A stretch of DNA of 64,000 nucleotides from Nitrospira sp. MA-1 (GCA_032139905.1 JAQJDB010000007.1:1-64000); one strand, 5' to 3'. Counted from the stretch's first letter, positions 44,532 to 54,758 are shown. Notes: generated from the letters alone by a model not told the origin. Translations and numbers: made by a program.

Positions 44532-44951
44532 ATGGCAAAAACAAATAGCAGTCGGGCGACGAGAGTTGCCGATCAGATCCGGATGGAAGTGGCAGAGATT
44601 CTTTCCAGAAAAACTAAAGATCCACGTATCCAATTTGTGACCGTGACAGGTGTGAAGATGACGGCGGATCTCAAAATCGCACGGATATATGTGACCGCTT
44701 TGGATCAAGCCCATTTTGACCAGGTTACAGGGCCGGGTCTTAAAAGCGCTGTGGGGTTTGTTCGCACGGAATTGGGCCGGCGCTTAAATCTGCGTTATAC
44801 ACCGGAATTGGTTTTTTATCGTGATACGAGTGCTGAGTATGGGAACAGAATTGAAAAGTTGCTGGATTCTCTTCATGAGGAATCTGATGAAGCCGGTAAA
44901 GCTGAGGCTTCCTCCTTTCTCCATGACAAGAGCGAAAGTATAGACGGGTAA
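44532..44951 (+). CDS. rbfA: Ribosome-binding factor A
   Basis: This 139-residue KH-fold protein matures the 30S subunit. Family stretches are ATRVADQIRMEVAEILSRKT, DPRIQFVTVTGVKMTADLK and LRYTPELVFYRDTS. It ends in an acidic tail and overlaps truB by one base (TAATG). Confidence 0.93.
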   Translation: MAKTNSSRATRVADQIRMEVAEILSRKTKDPRIQFVTVTGVKMTADLKIARIYVTALDQAHFDQVTGPGLKSAVGFVRTELGRRLNLRYTPELVFYRDTSAEYGNRIEKLLDSLHEESDEAGKAEASSFLHDKSESIDG

Positions 44952-45940
44952 TGGCACCAATGGCTTCGTGCATCGACCAGTCTAAAGGCTTGAAGGCACC
45001 GCAGGGAATGGCCTTACATGGCGTTCTGAATGTGAATAAGCCTGATGGATGGACATCGCATGATGTGGTGCAACGCCTCAGGTCGGGTTTGGGTATTCCA
45101 AAAGTCGGGCATGCGGGCACCTTGGATCCCCATGCGACGGGCGTCCTGCCGGTTTTAATTGGAAAGGGAACCAAAATTGCCCAGTATCTGTTGGGATGGG
45201 AAAAAGAGTATGGCGCCGTGCTTCAATTGGGCCAACGGACAGACACACAAGATGCTTGGGGTACGGTCTTAGAGGAATTCCCCATAGAATCTTTGACAGA
45301 GGATCGTATCCGGTCAGCCTTTGCGACGTTTCAAGGGTCTATCCAGCAAGTGCCACCAATGTACTCGGCTGTGAAAATCGGGGGGCAACCCTTGTATAAA
45401 AAAGCCAGGAAAGGTGAGACCGTTGACCGACCCGCTAAAACCGTGGTGATTCATGATTTAGAAATTCAAAGACTGAATATCCCTGAGGTCGCGTTTCGAG
45501 TGGTCTGTTCTAAGGGAACCTATGTTCGAACTCTCTGCGATGATATTGGAAACGTATTGCAGGTGGGTGGACATTTGAAATGGCTTCAGCGTCGACGGGT
45601 CGGACCTATTCATGTTGATCAGGCCCTTGAGGTAGAATCCTTGCTTGGGGGACTTGAATTTTCTCATCTGGATGGGGCATTTTTGAGTTTAGATCAGGCC
45701 TTAGAGGGGTTTCACGCTGTTGAGGTCGATAGCGATGATGCTCGAAAGGTGCTCCATGGGAATGCGATTTCCTGGGATCGTGTGGTTCACACGTTTGTGG
45801 AATCAGGAGTCTCACCCAAGGAGGGAAATATGGTGAGGGTGAAACAGAAAGATGGGCAATTGCTGGCGTTAGGGAGAGGCCCGGTTTTTCAGACAGGCAA
45901 GGGAGGTCCCGTATTAGCGATTGAAACGGTGTTTTCCTAG
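44951..45940 (+). CDS. truB: tRNA pseudouridine-55 synthase
   Basis: This 329-residue enzyme makes pseudouridine 55 in the tRNA T loop. The catalytic Asp59 lies in GHAGTLDPHATGVLPV; also visible are KPDGWTSHDVVQRL, YSAVKIGGQPLYKKARKGE and CSKGTYVRTLCDDIG. A C-terminal PUA-like segment follows residue 250. The true start could be nearer MALHGVLNVNKP (residue 20). Confidence 0.95.
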   Translation: MAPMASCIDQSKGLKAPQGMALHGVLNVNKPDGWTSHDVVQRLRSGLGIPKVGHAGTLDPHATGVLPVLIGKGTKIAQYLLGWEKEYGAVLQLGQRTDTQDAWGTVLEEFPIESLTEDRIRSAFATFQGSIQQVPPMYSAVKIGGQPLYKKARKGETVDRPAKTVVIHDLEIQRLNIPEVAFRVVCSKGTYVRTLCDDIGNVLQVGGHLKWLQRRRVGPIHVDQALEVESLLGGLEFSHLDGAFLSLDQALEGFHAVEVDSDDARKVLHGNAISWDRVVHTFVESGVSPKEGNMVRVKQKDGQLLALGRGPVFQTGKGGPVLAIETVFS

Positions 45941-46040
45941 TTTATGAAAATTTAGGTTCGATTAAGTGGGGATAAGACGACATCCGTAGAAAGATTTTCT
46001 TACTGAACTCATGTAACCCTGAGGAACTGGAGGAGGAGTT

Positions 46041-46310
46041 ATGGGCTTAACGAAAGAAGCAAAAACGGCGGCCATAGAATCGCATCGGATTCACGACAAG
46101 GACACGGGTTCGTCTGAAGTGCAGATTTCCGTGTTAACCAATAGAATTACGAGTCTGACTGAACATTTCAAGACACACAAAAAGGACCATCATTCCCGAA
46201 GGGGTCTTTTGCGAATGGTAAGCAAGCGAAGAAAGTTATTGGATTATTTGCGGCGTCGAGACGAGGGCAAATACCAAGCCGTGATCGCTGCACTTGGAAT
46301 ACGGAAATAA
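46041..46310 (+). CDS. rpsO: 30S ribosomal protein S15
   Basis: This 89-residue ribosomal protein is full length, with [19 protein letters not shown] and [20 protein letters not shown] typical of S15. GGAGGAG precedes the start. It is followed by pnp, the common rpsO-pnp pair. Confidence 0.97.
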   Translation: MGLTKEAKTAAIESHRIHDKDTGSSEVQISVLTNRITSLTEHFKTHKKDHHSRRGLLRMVSKRRKLLDYLRRRDEGKYQAVIAALGIRK

Positions 46311-46436
46311 GACAGAATGCAGGTTTTAGGGTGAGCAGAATCAATGAGATGGGTGATAGATGCCCGGTTCTCAATGCGAAGCGAAGCCTCACACTCCATA
46401 TCAATATATCCACTCAAGGATCAGAAAGGTTGAAAC

Positions 46437-48542
46437 ATGATTCATGTCGTTGAAATGGAAGTTGGTGGTCGCCCGCTTCGTTTGGAAACCGGTCGAATGG
46501 CCAAGCAGGCGGATGGTGCCGTATTGGCGACCTATGCCGATACGGTGGTGTTAGCAACGGCGGTAGCCTCAAAGACCTCGAAGCCTGACGCCGATTTCTT
46601 GCCTCTGACGGTAAATTATCAAGAAAAAGCCTACTCAGCCGGGAAAATACCAGGAGGATTTTTCAAACGGGAAGGGGCACCCAGTGAAAAAGAGGTGTTA
46701 ACCAGCCGACTCATTGACCGGCCGATTCGGCCATTGATGCCGGAAGGTTACTTTTTTGAAACCCAGATCATTGTGTCCGTGCTCTCTATTGATCAGACCA
46801 TGTCTTCGGACGTCATCGGTATTGTTGCCGCGTCGGCAGCAATGGCCATTTCAGACATTCCAGCCTCCGAACCTCTGGCAGGAGTGAGAATTGGACGAGT
46901 GAAGGGCCAATTCGTGGTTAATCCAGATAAGAAAGCACAGGAGGAAAGTGAGTTAAACCTCGTCGTGGCTGGAACCAAGGACGCCGTGATGATGGTCGAG
47001 GCTGGTGCGGATGGCCTTTCGGAAGACACGATGATTGACGCGATCGAACTGGCTCATCGTGAAATCAAGAATATCGTCGCCAAAATTGAAGAATTACGGG
47101 CAAAGGCGGGGAAAGTCAAACGGGTGTTGCAGGTCGAAGCCATTGACCCTGAAATTGAACAAGCCGTGCGAAAAATCGCAGCCGCTCCTATTGGTGAAGC
47201 GATGTATATCGCGGCCAAAGCGGATCGACAAGATCGATTCGCGCAAATTCTCCAGGAAGCCATTGAGGCAGTTGCCGGAGACGATGCCGATCGAAAAGCC
47301 AAGGTGAAAAAAGTATTTGCCAACTTGGAATATTCCGAAGTCCGGAGAATTATCCTGGAAACAAAGAAAAGAGCTGATGGCCGGGGTCTAGCCGACATTC
47401 GTCCGATATCCTCTGAGGCAGGGATTCTTCCTCGCACGCACGGTTCTGCGTTATTTACCAGGGGGGAAACACAGGCTTTGGCTGTGGTGACCTTGGGCAC
47501 TTCAGATGATGAGCAACGGATTGATGCCTTGGAAGGCGAGTATTTCCGCTCATTTATGTTGCATTATAATTTCCCGCCTTTCAGCGTAGGTGAGGCAAAA
47601 ATGCTTCGAGGGCCGGGACGGCGGGAAGTCGGGCATGGCAAGCTGGCCCAACGGGCCTTAGAGGCCGTCCTTCCTTCCAAAGAAGAATTCCCCTATACCA
47701 TTCGGCTTGTCTCGGATATTCTAGAATCAAACGGGTCCTCTTCCATGGCCACGATTTGTGGTGGGGCATTAGCCATGATGGATGCGGGAGTACCCATTAA
47801 GACGCCGGTGGCAGGAATTGCGATGGGGTTAATTTTGGAACAGGGTGGCGTCGCGATTCTTTCAGATATTTTGGGTATGGAAGATCATCTGGGCGATATG
47901 GATTTCAAAGTGGCAGGAACGCGAGAGGGAGTCACAGCCCTGCAGATGGATATTAAGATTGCCGGAATTACTCCCGACCTGATGCGGCAGGCGTTGGCGC
48001 AGGCTCGTGAAGGGCGATTGCACATTCTTGGGAAAATGGATGAATGCCTGACGGTACCTCGTACCGAGCTGGCGGCTTATGCACCCCGTATCACCACGAT
48101 CCAGATCAAGCAAGATAAAATCAGGGATGTCATTGGGCCTGGGGGCAAAATGATTCGTAGCATTATTGCAGACTGTGGAGTGAAGGTGAATGTGGATGAC
48201 TCTGGAGTGGTCACGATTGCCGCGGTAGACGGGGAGTCGGCGCAAAAGGCCATGGATATGGTGCAGCGGATTGTTGAAGAGGCGGAGATTGGGAAAATTT
48301 ACCTCGGGACGGTGCGAAAGATTGTAGATTTTGGGGCCTTTGTGGAAATTCTCCCTGGTATGGATGGGCTTGTGCACATTTCGCAATTGGCTCCTCACCG
48401 TGTGGCATCGGTCACGGACGAAATTTCTGAAGGCGAACAGATTCTTGTGAAAGTCCTGGAAATTGATCGCCAAGGGAAGATCCGTCTTAGTCGAAAAGAT
48501 GCCATGGCCGAACAGACGGACAAGGATCAGCTCACCTCATAA
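46437..48542 (+). CDS. pnp: Polyribonucleotide nucleotidyltransferase
   Basis: This 701-residue phosphorolytic 3'-5' exoribonuclease has two RNase PH domains (first about 1-140; second about 310-545 with TRGETQALAVVTLGT and GPGRREVGHGKLAQRAL), a helical linker, a KH domain (VIGPGGKMIRSIIADCG) and a C-terminal S1 domain (GTVRKIVDFGAFVEILPGMD). Standard length and order. Confidence 0.97.
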   Translation: MIHVVEMEVGGRPLRLETGRMAKQADGAVLATYADTVVLATAVASKTSKPDADFLPLTVNYQEKAYSAGKIPGGFFKREGAPSEKEVLTSRLIDRPIRPLMPEGYFFETQIIVSVLSIDQTMSSDVIGIVAASAAMAISDIPASEPLAGVRIGRVKGQFVVNPDKKAQEESELNLVVAGTKDAVMMVEAGADGLSEDTMIDAIELAHREIKNIVAKIEELRAKAGKVKRVLQVEAIDPEIEQAVRKIAAAPIGEAMYIAAKADRQDRFAQILQEAIEAVAGDDADRKAKVKKVFANLEYSEVRRIILETKKRADGRGLADIRPISSEAGILPRTHGSALFTRGETQALAVVTLGTSDDEQRIDALEGEYFRSFMLHYNFPPFSVGEAKMLRGPGRREVGHGKLAQRALEAVLPSKEEFPYTIRLVSDILESNGSSSMATICGGALAMMDAGVPIKTPVAGIAMGLILEQGGVAILSDILGMEDHLGDMDFKVAGTREGVTALQMDIKIAGITPDLMRQALAQAREGRLHILGKMDECLTVPRTELAAYAPRITTIQIKQDKIRDVIGPGGKMIRSIIADCGVKVNVDDSGVVTIAAVDGESAQKAMDMVQRIVEEAEIGKIYLGTVRKIVDFGAFVEILPGMDGLVHISQLAPHRVASVTDEISEGEQILVKVLEIDRQGKIRLSRKDAMAEQTDKDQLTS

Positions 48543-48562
48543 GCCGGTCCGAGTAACCAAGC

Positions 48563-49831
48563 GTGTATAAAAAAGTCATATTGGATAACGGAGTCCGTGT
48601 TGTCCTGGAGCGGATGTCGTCATTGAAATCCGTTGCCCTAGGGGTGTGGGCCACGGTTGGAAGTCGTGACGAAGGAAAAGGTGAAGGTGGCCTCTCTCAT
48701 TTTATTGAACATATGATGTTCAAGGGCACGCCGAAACGGACTGCCTCTCAGATTTCCAATGAGATTGATGCCTTGGGTGGTGAAATGAATGCCTTTACCA
48801 CCCATGAGGCTACGGCTTTTTACGTGAAGGTGTTGGATCAGCAAATGGGGCTGGCATTTGATCTCATCGCGGATTTGTTTCACCATTCAAGGTTTTCTGC
48901 CAAAGACATTGCAAAGGAAAAACAAATCGTCCTTGAGGAGATCCGTACCGTTCAGGATGATCCCGAGGACTATATTCATGAATTGCATGCCAAGGATATC
49001 TTTGGCTCCCATCCGTTGGGGCGTCCGATCTTGGGAGAGCCTGCGGTGATGAAGCGACTCGATCGCCAATTGCTCATGAAGTATCGACAACAGCACTACC
49101 GCCCGGAACATACGATCGTTGCAGTGGCCGGTAACTTTTCCTTTCCAGAAATCATTGATACCGTTAATAAATATTTTGGCCAATGGAAGAGGAGCAAGTT
49201 CGACAAGCATCCCTCAACCATCCAGGAAACGCCATGGCCTGATCAGCCGCAGGAACGGCAAAGTCTTCACGTGAAACCACTGGAGCAGGTTCATGTCTGT
49301 GTCGGATTTAAGGGGTTGCCGATAGGACATCCGGATCGATATGCCGGTCATGTCCTAAGCACAATTCTTGGCGGAGGAGTCAGTTCGCGATTATTTCAAG
49401 AAATCCGTGAAAAACGTGGGTTGGCCTATACCATATATTCTCATCTTTCAGGCTTTTTAGATGGCGGGACGCTTACCGTTTATGCCGCCACTCGTCCGAA
49501 TGAAGTTACAGCCGTCATTGACCGAATTTGTCAGGAAACCAAGAAGTTATGCCGTCGGGACGTGGTCAGTAAGGAATTGGAGCGAACCAAAACCCAATTA
49601 AAGGGCGGTTTGATGTTGGGATTGGAAGGAACCTACGGGCGGATGAATAAATTGGCAAAAGACGAAATGTATCAAGGGCGTCATGTCACCCTTCAGGAAA
49701 TGGTCAAGGCCATTGATCGGATAACCCCTGATCAAATTCGCCATTTAAGCCAGAAATTATTTGATCTACAACAATTTGTGGTTACGGCATTGGGACCTAT
49801 CCCGAAAAGGGGAATTCCGAGGTGGGGATGA
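48563..49831 (+). CDS. M16-family zinc peptidase
   Basis: This 422-residue peptidase of the pitrilysin/processing-peptidase type carries the inverted zinc motif HFIEH at residues 46-50, with the downstream Glu in the EEIRTVQDDPEDYIHE region. The second, non-catalytic half contains GGGVSSRLFQEIREKRGLAY. It starts with GTG 48563, 20 bases after pnp, an arrangement common in many bacteria. It has no signal peptide, so it is cytoplasmic. Confidence 0.93.
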   Translation: MYKKVILDNGVRVVLERMSSLKSVALGVWATVGSRDEGKGEGGLSHFIEHMMFKGTPKRTASQISNEIDALGGEMNAFTTHEATAFYVKVLDQQMGLAFDLIADLFHHSRFSAKDIAKEKQIVLEEIRTVQDDPEDYIHELHAKDIFGSHPLGRPILGEPAVMKRLDRQLLMKYRQQHYRPEHTIVAVAGNFSFPEIIDTVNKYFGQWKRSKFDKHPSTIQETPWPDQPQERQSLHVKPLEQVHVCVGFKGLPIGHPDRYAGHVLSTILGGGVSSRLFQEIREKRGLAYTIYSHLSGFLDGGTLTVYAATRPNEVTAVIDRICQETKKLCRRDVVSKELERTKTQLKGGLMLGLEGTYGRMNKLAKDEMYQGRHVTLQEMVKAIDRITPDQIRHLSQKLFDLQQFVVTALGPIPKRGIPRWG

Positions 49832-49855
49832 GTCCTAAGTCGCATCTTTTTCCGC

Positions 49856-49884
49856 TTGACAACCATGCCCTGGATGGGTAGCAT
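49856..49884 (+). promoter_or_regulatory. Promoter of the secreted-protein pair
   Basis: TTGACA (49856-49861), exactly 17 bases, then TAGCAT (49879-49884). The first gene starts at 50018, leaving a 5' leader of about 125 bases. It is the same consensus as the tRNA promoters in this window, suggesting strong expression. Confidence 0.8.
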
Positions 49885-50017
49885 GGGACCCTTTTAAAAC
49901 TCTGATTTACCCTTTAAGAACTAGGGGTATGGAAGCTGGGAAAAGTCGATTAGCAGATAAACAAAGGTCAAGTTGTTTTTTAATTTTTGTCATTCTAACA
50001 CTGTAAGGAGGGAGCAG

Positions 50018-50557
50018 ATGAAGAAGTCATCTCTACGTCATGAATTGGTAGCTCTCTGTGCCATGGGCCTGTTGGGTCTTGGATTAGCAAGCATTGGGTA
50101 TGCTGCTGGCCCAGGTCCTGATAAGTCGAAGGGCGACCCAAATGATGTCACCAGCCAGGGTGATCTTTCTTTTAAAGGGGAGGCAGTCACCAGTTTGAAG
50201 GGCCGGATGTATGCACAATGGGCAGACAACCCTGAGGGAGAAATTTTATTCGGGATACAGTATTGGAACGCATCTGGACCACAAGAAACAGCCGATCCTC
50301 CAGGCCGGGCTACTGATGATCGCAACGTGGCTCTTCCTGATCCATTGTATATCTGCTGCGCATGGGGTTATACGGGAGGCAATGAAAAAAACAATCCTTA
50401 TGGCGGTTGGTACAATCCCCAAACTACTGTTCGGTTGGCTGTGAAGGATAAAGCCTTAATGGACCAACTCACCAAGGCAGCTCAAGAGCTTGTGGCCATG
50501 GAAGTGCAATTAAGCGGTCGTACGATTACGGGATTTAAATTGTTAGAGGCAGAATAA
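50018..50557 (+). CDS. Secreted protein of unknown function (first of pair)
   Basis: This protein of about 179 residues has a signal peptide (basic KKSSLRHE, hydrophobic LCAMGLLGLGLASIG, cleavage after YAA). The mature part contains an unusual YICCAWGYTGG with two adjacent Cys. No family is recognized. AAGGAGGGA directly before ATG 50018 rules out the longer frame from 49973. It forms an operon with the next secreted gene, 59 bases on. Confidence 0.8.
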   Translation: MKKSSLRHELVALCAMGLLGLGLASIGYAAGPGPDKSKGDPNDVTSQGDLSFKGEAVTSLKGRMYAQWADNPEGEILFGIQYWNASGPQETADPPGRATDDRNVALPDPLYICCAWGYTGGNEKNNPYGGWYNPQTTVRLAVKDKALMDQLTKAAQELVAMEVQLSGRTITGFKLLEAE

Positions 50558-50616
50558 ATTTTTGTCAGATAAATCATGATTGAGAGTTAAAACTTTACTC
50601 GAGGAGGGAAGCCATT

Positions 50617-51297
50617 ATGAAAGGTGCTAAAAAGAAAGGGTTGGCCCTTGTTGGAGCCGTGGCGCTAGTTGGGGCAATGGCCTCAAGCGCAATGGCCATC
50701 GAAGCTTTTCAAGAGCGATTTGAGTGGGGTGATTTAAGTAAGCCCACAACCCTCCAGGGGCGGGTCGCTGTGGTCGATCCATACGATAAAGCGGTGTGGA
50801 TCAATGTGGCCGTGTTTGGTGGGAATGCGGAAAGCGGTTATTACTGGCAAAAGTATTATCCTGGCAAAAATCTCAAAGTGTACCCAGGCAGCGATGAAAT
50901 TTGGAAAACACTTGTAGCGGCCGGGAAAGATTCTTCAAGTCAGGCTGTGATGACAGACACGAAGCCATCAAATTATGGTTTGGTGGAAATTGTGGTTCAA
51001 GAAACCGAGCAAAACCACCGGGTTGTGTCTTCGGCCAAGTCCCTTCAGGAAGTAGCTGGGACTCCTGATAAGCCACGAAATATTTCTACTCTTCGTACCA
51101 CGCCGGTTTTGGATGCCATACGGGCTGATTCTTGGCCAGATCAACGCAAAATGCTCTATGATGTGTTGATTCCAGATGGTAAAGCCGTTGTTGGACTCAT
51201 TCCTTACTCCGATCAAGGGACCGGCCAGATTTACGATCCAGCCGTAGCTTCGTTTGAGAAGGTAGAAGTGCACAAGGAAATGGGTGGGAAGCATTAA
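50617..51297 (+). CDS. Secreted protein of unknown function (second of pair)
   Basis: This 226-residue protein has a clear signal peptide (MKGAKKKG, hydrophobic ALVGAVALVGAMASS, cleavage after AMA). The mature part is soluble, rich in Tyr and Trp (ESGYYWQKYYPGKNLKVYPG) and has no Cys. GAGGAGGG precedes the start. With its partner, promoter and strong terminator it looks like a well-expressed periplasmic or surface pair; the function is unknown. Confidence 0.8.
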   Translation: MKGAKKKGLALVGAVALVGAMASSAMAIEAFQERFEWGDLSKPTTLQGRVAVVDPYDKAVWINVAVFGGNAESGYYWQKYYPGKNLKVYPGSDEIWKTLVAAGKDSSSQAVMTDTKPSNYGLVEIVVQETEQNHRVVSSAKSLQEVAGTPDKPRNISTLRTTPVLDAIRADSWPDQRKMLYDVLIPDGKAVVGLIPYSDQGTGQIYDPAVASFEKVEVHKEMGGKH

Positions 51298-51344
51298 AAA
51301 AGACGATAACCTTTAGACAATTTTAGATTAAAGGTTTTGTAAAG

Positions 51345-51376
51345 GGGCCTGCGTACAACGCAGGCCCTTTTTTTTT
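51345..51376 (+). terminator. Rho-independent terminator after the secreted pair
   Basis: A perfect 10-bp stem, GGGCCTGCGT (51345-51354) with 51358-51367, a 3-base loop and nine T at 51368-51376. This is a strong terminator 47 bases after the stop codon, between the convergent secreted-pair and mutS genes. Confidence 0.93.
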
Positions 51377-51401
51377 GTGGTGTGGGGTACTTATCAAATT
51401 A

Positions 51402-54053
51402 TTAGGGATTGTGCTCATTCAATCGAGCCTTAAAATCAGCTAGTCGATTGAGGGCTTCAAGCGGAGTCATGGAAAAGAGATCCATCTGTTTGACTTCATC
51501 TAAGATAACATGGGGTTTTGGTGAGACCTGTTCGAAAGGAGGGGTATCCACCACTGACTCATCGGAGAGGGACACGTTGTTAGATGAGGAATCCTGTTCA
51601 AGTTGGGCTAGAATATTTCTTGCGCGGTCAAGAACAGGTTTTGGTATCCCTGCCAGTTTGGCGACTTGTATTCCGTAGCTTCGATCAGCCTTTCCCTGGA
51701 TGATTTTTCTGAGAAACAGGACATCTTGCCCTTTTTCCTGAACAAGCACCGTGTAGTTTTTGATCCCTTCTCTGATGGTCTCTAATTGGGTCATTTCATG
51801 GTAATGGGTGGCAAAAAGAGTCCGTGCTCCGAGATGTCCACGGTCCAGGATATATTCGGCCAGTGCCCAAGCGATACTCAGTCCATCATAGGTGCTGGTT
51901 CCCCTTCCTACTTCATCCAGCAACAAAAGGCTTCGGGAAGTCGCCGTGTCCAAAATTCTTGCTGTTTCACTCATTTCCACCATAAAGGTGCTTTGACCGG
52001 CACTGAGGTCGTCGGCTGCTCCTACTCTGGTAAAAATACGATCAACAATTCCTATTCGTGCAGACTCAGCAGGCACAAAGCTTCCCATCTGAGCCATAAG
52101 TACGATAAGGGCAACTTGCCGCAAGTATGTGCTCTTTCCAGCCATATTGGGACCGGTTATTAACAAGAGTCGGTTGGTGTCCAAGTCTAGCGTTGTATCG
52201 TTGGGAATAAATCCTTCACTTTGCCGGATGTGTTCAATGACCGGATGGCGACCGTCCGTGATCTGAATCGTTCCTCCTTCATGGACAGTAGGCTGGTGAT
52301 ACCGGTTAATGCTTGCCGCTTCTGCCAGCCCTGTCAAAACGTCCAGGGTAGCCAATTGTTCCGCCATTCCCTGAATTCTGGTGGTGGCAGATGCGACACG
52401 GAGACGGATCTGCCCAAATAATTGGTTTTCCAGGCTTTTCATTTTTTGGTCCGCACTGGAAAGCCGACCTTCGAGATCCTGCAGTTCACCCGTGGTAAAC
52501 CGTTCGGCGTTGACCAGGGTTTGTTTCCGGTGGTAATCCCCAGGGACTCGCGATAAATTCGCTTTTGTCACTTCAATGTAATAGCCAAAGACTTGATTGT
52601 ATTTCACCTTGAGAGAGTCGATGCCGGTTCTGGTGCGTTCTCGAGTTTCCATTTCGGTCAGTAAACGAGTTCCTTCTTTGGCCAGGACTCGTAATTCATC
52701 CAGTTCCCCATTCACCCCCGCTTGAATTATGCCTCCCTCCTTCACGGAAAGGGGCGGATTAGGAATGATGGTGTCGGCAATCCAGGAGGAGACATCCAGA
52801 AGGGGATCCCAGGCCTCATGGACATTCTTCAGCATGGGAGACTGGAAAGACGGTAAGAGTTGCTGAAGCACCACCAAATCCTCCAGAGAGCGATGGAGAT
52901 TGATAAGGTCCCGAGGATTGGCCACTTCCAGGACAATTCGGCTATTCAGTCGCTCCAGATCTTGCACCGTTTTCAGATGGTCACGAATCGACATGCGAAC
53001 CCCGAGATTCAGGACCAATTCCTTTACCGCTTCCTGGCGCAAGTGAATGGCCGGGACCTGGGTCAATGGACGGACGATCCACTGCCGCAAAAGCCTCGTC
53101 CCCATTGGTGTTTTGGTCTTGTCCAATGTGGTGAGCAAGGTAGGACTTTGGCGCTGTTCGGATACAGGCTTGAGAACTTCTAAATTACGCAGGGTGGCCT
53201 GATCCAATTGCATTTCATGTTCGAGGATTCGAATCAAGGGGCGTCGTATATGGCTATGTGCGAGTGTTGGCTGGGTTTCAGCCAGGTACTGTAAAAGGCC
53301 ACCGGCGGCCTGAAGGCCGGATCGGAGTCCATGGAGCTGGAGATCTTCAACCTGATTGACCTGAAATGTTCTGGTGAGGATCGTCCTGCAGGACTCAAGA
53401 TCAAAGCTCGTGGCATCACGAGGCACGATGCGGGCAATAGGCAGGGATTGGAATGCGGATGTCATTTCCTCTTGAAGTGGGGCAGGAAAGATGACTTCTT
53501 TGGGCTCAAGGCGGACGAGTTCATCGACGATCTCTTGCAGGGAATGCTTCATCAAGGATTCTGAAATCCAAAATTCCCCGGTTGAAAGGTCCATGGAGGC
53601 CAGTCCAAAGCGATTGCCTAGCGTGGTATTTCCCTGGTTGGATAACGGGGTGTAACACAGGGCGGACAAAAAATTGGCCTCTCGCGAAGGAAGGAGTTCA
53701 TGATCGTACAAGGTTCCAGGGGTATAGACCCGAACGACTTCACGACGAACGAGCCCTTTGGCAAGTTTGGGGTCTTCGACTTGTTCGCATAACGCCACTA
53801 TTTTCCCGGCTTTCAAGAGTTTTGCGATATATCCGGTTGAAGTGTGATAGGGGACTCCGCAAAGAGGGATGCCCTCCCCTTTGGCCTTGCCTCGTGCGGT
53901 TAACACGATGCCAAGGAGTTTCGAGGCTTCTTCGGCATCCTCAAAAAACATTTCATAAAAATCCCCAACACGGAAAAATACAATGGCATCAGAATGTTGA
54001 GCCTTCACATCCTGAAATTGGCGCATGAGGGGGGAGAGTTCTTGGTCTTTCAT
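51402..54053 (-). CDS. mutS: DNA mismatch repair protein MutS
   Basis: This 883-residue mismatch-recognition ATPase has the N-terminal mismatch-binding motif FFRVGDFYEMFFEDA (Phe-x-Glu as F-Y-E), the connector and lever domains, Walker A GPNMAGKSTYLRQ, Walker B LLLLDEVGRGTSTYDG and FATHYHEMTQL. The C-terminus is full length with a short clamp-binding-like tail (QMDLFSM). Confidence 0.97.
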   Translation of the reverse strand: MKDQELSPLMRQFQDVKAQHSDAIVFFRVGDFYEMFFEDAEEASKLLGIVLTARGKAKGEGIPLCGVPYHTSTGYIAKLLKAGKIVALCEQVEDPKLAKGLVRREVVRVYTPGTLYDHELLPSREANFLSALCYTPLSNQGNTTLGNRFGLASMDLSTGEFWISESLMKHSLQEIVDELVRLEPKEVIFPAPLQEEMTSAFQSLPIARIVPRDATSFDLESCRTILTRTFQVNQVEDLQLHGLRSGLQAAGGLLQYLAETQPTLAHSHIRRPLIRILEHEMQLDQATLRNLEVLKPVSEQRQSPTLLTTLDKTKTPMGTRLLRQWIVRPLTQVPAIHLRQEAVKELVLNLGVRMSIRDHLKTVQDLERLNSRIVLEVANPRDLINLHRSLEDLVVLQQLLPSFQSPMLKNVHEAWDPLLDVSSWIADTIIPNPPLSVKEGGIIQAGVNGELDELRVLAKEGTRLLTEMETRERTRTGIDSLKVKYNQVFGYYIEVTKANLSRVPGDYHRKQTLVNAERFTTGELQDLEGRLSSADQKMKSLENQLFGQIRLRVASATTRIQGMAEQLATLDVLTGLAEAASINRYHQPTVHEGGTIQITDGRHPVIEHIRQSEGFIPNDTTLDLDTNRLLLITGPNMAGKSTYLRQVALIVLMAQMGSFVPAESARIGIVDRIFTRVGAADDLSAGQSTFMVEMSETARILDTATSRSLLLLDEVGRGTSTYDGLSIAWALAEYILDRGHLGARTLFATHYHEMTQLETIREGIKNYTVLVQEKGQDVLFLRKIIQGKADRSYGIQVAKLAGIPKPVLDRARNILAQLEQDSSSNNVSLSDESVVDTPPFEQVSPKPHVILDEVKQMDLFSMTPLEALNRLADFKARLNEHNP

Positions 54054-54224
54054 CTGATGAGCCGTTTTAGTCTTTCTTATTGTTGGGTGTAAGGTGAATC
54101 GTTGAAAATGAGTACGCCGGCCATTTCAGTTATGGGTTAATGCCGGCCATTTTTTTTATGGTATTCGGACCGGATTCCCGCAAAACATTGGAGGTTCAGT
54201 TGTAGGCGGTATCGATAAGTTGAG

Positions 54225-54689
54225 TCAATGTGGCTTTGGCAAATTTTCTAGAAGGTTGGCCCCTATGCCGAAACTCCTGGGGCCACTTCCAGATACGGTG
54301 AATAGGCGGACGTCTTCCGCCTCTCCATATTCCAAGCAAATGGTTATGTGGTCGGCGGGTAATATCTGAGGGAACCGTTCAGCCCATTCAATGAGGACAA
54401 TGGTGTTCGGAGTAAAATATTCCTCTAACCCTAATGTAGAGATATCGGATGGCCCATCAAGACGATATAAATCCACATGAATAAGGGGAATAGCGCCTGA
54501 ATATTCCTGAATAAGGGTAAACGTGGGACTGCTGACTTGATCCATTGGAATTCCCAGACCCAGCGCAATTCCACACGTGAGAACGGTTTTTCCTGCTCCC
54601 AGGTCACCGGTAAGGGCCAGTACGTCTCCTCCGGTTAACAGTTTTCCTAACCGTTCGCCGAATTTTATGGTTTCCTGGGCGGATGTCAT
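54225..54689 (-). CDS. tsaE: tRNA threonylcarbamoyladenosine biosynthesis ATPase TsaE
   Basis: This 154-residue P-loop protein has GDLGAGKTVLTCGIA, SSPTFTLIQEYSG, LIHVDLYRLDGP and IVLIEWAERFPQILP, the standard TsaE set. It supports t6A37 formation with TsaB, TsaC and TsaD, none of which is in the window. It lies just downstream of nnrD on the same strand, a frequent pairing. Confidence 0.95.
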   Translation of the reverse strand: MTSAQETIKFGERLGKLLTGGDVLALTGDLGAGKTVLTCGIALGLGIPMDQVSSPTFTLIQEYSGAIPLIHVDLYRLDGPSDISTLGLEEYFTPNTIVLIEWAERFPQILPADHITICLEYGEAEDVRLFTVSGSGPRSFGIGANLLENLPKPH

Positions 54690-54758
54690 CCGTAGTCGAA
54701 GGGCATCGTTGCTTGAGGTCTGAGGCGTGGCGTGAGAGGGATTCAGGATCTTAAGCTC

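Noticed and set aside
54105-54165. Repeated GCCGGCCATTT motif upstream of mutS
   Set aside because: Two short direct copies and a T-run, but no stable hairpin in either direction that would make a terminator.
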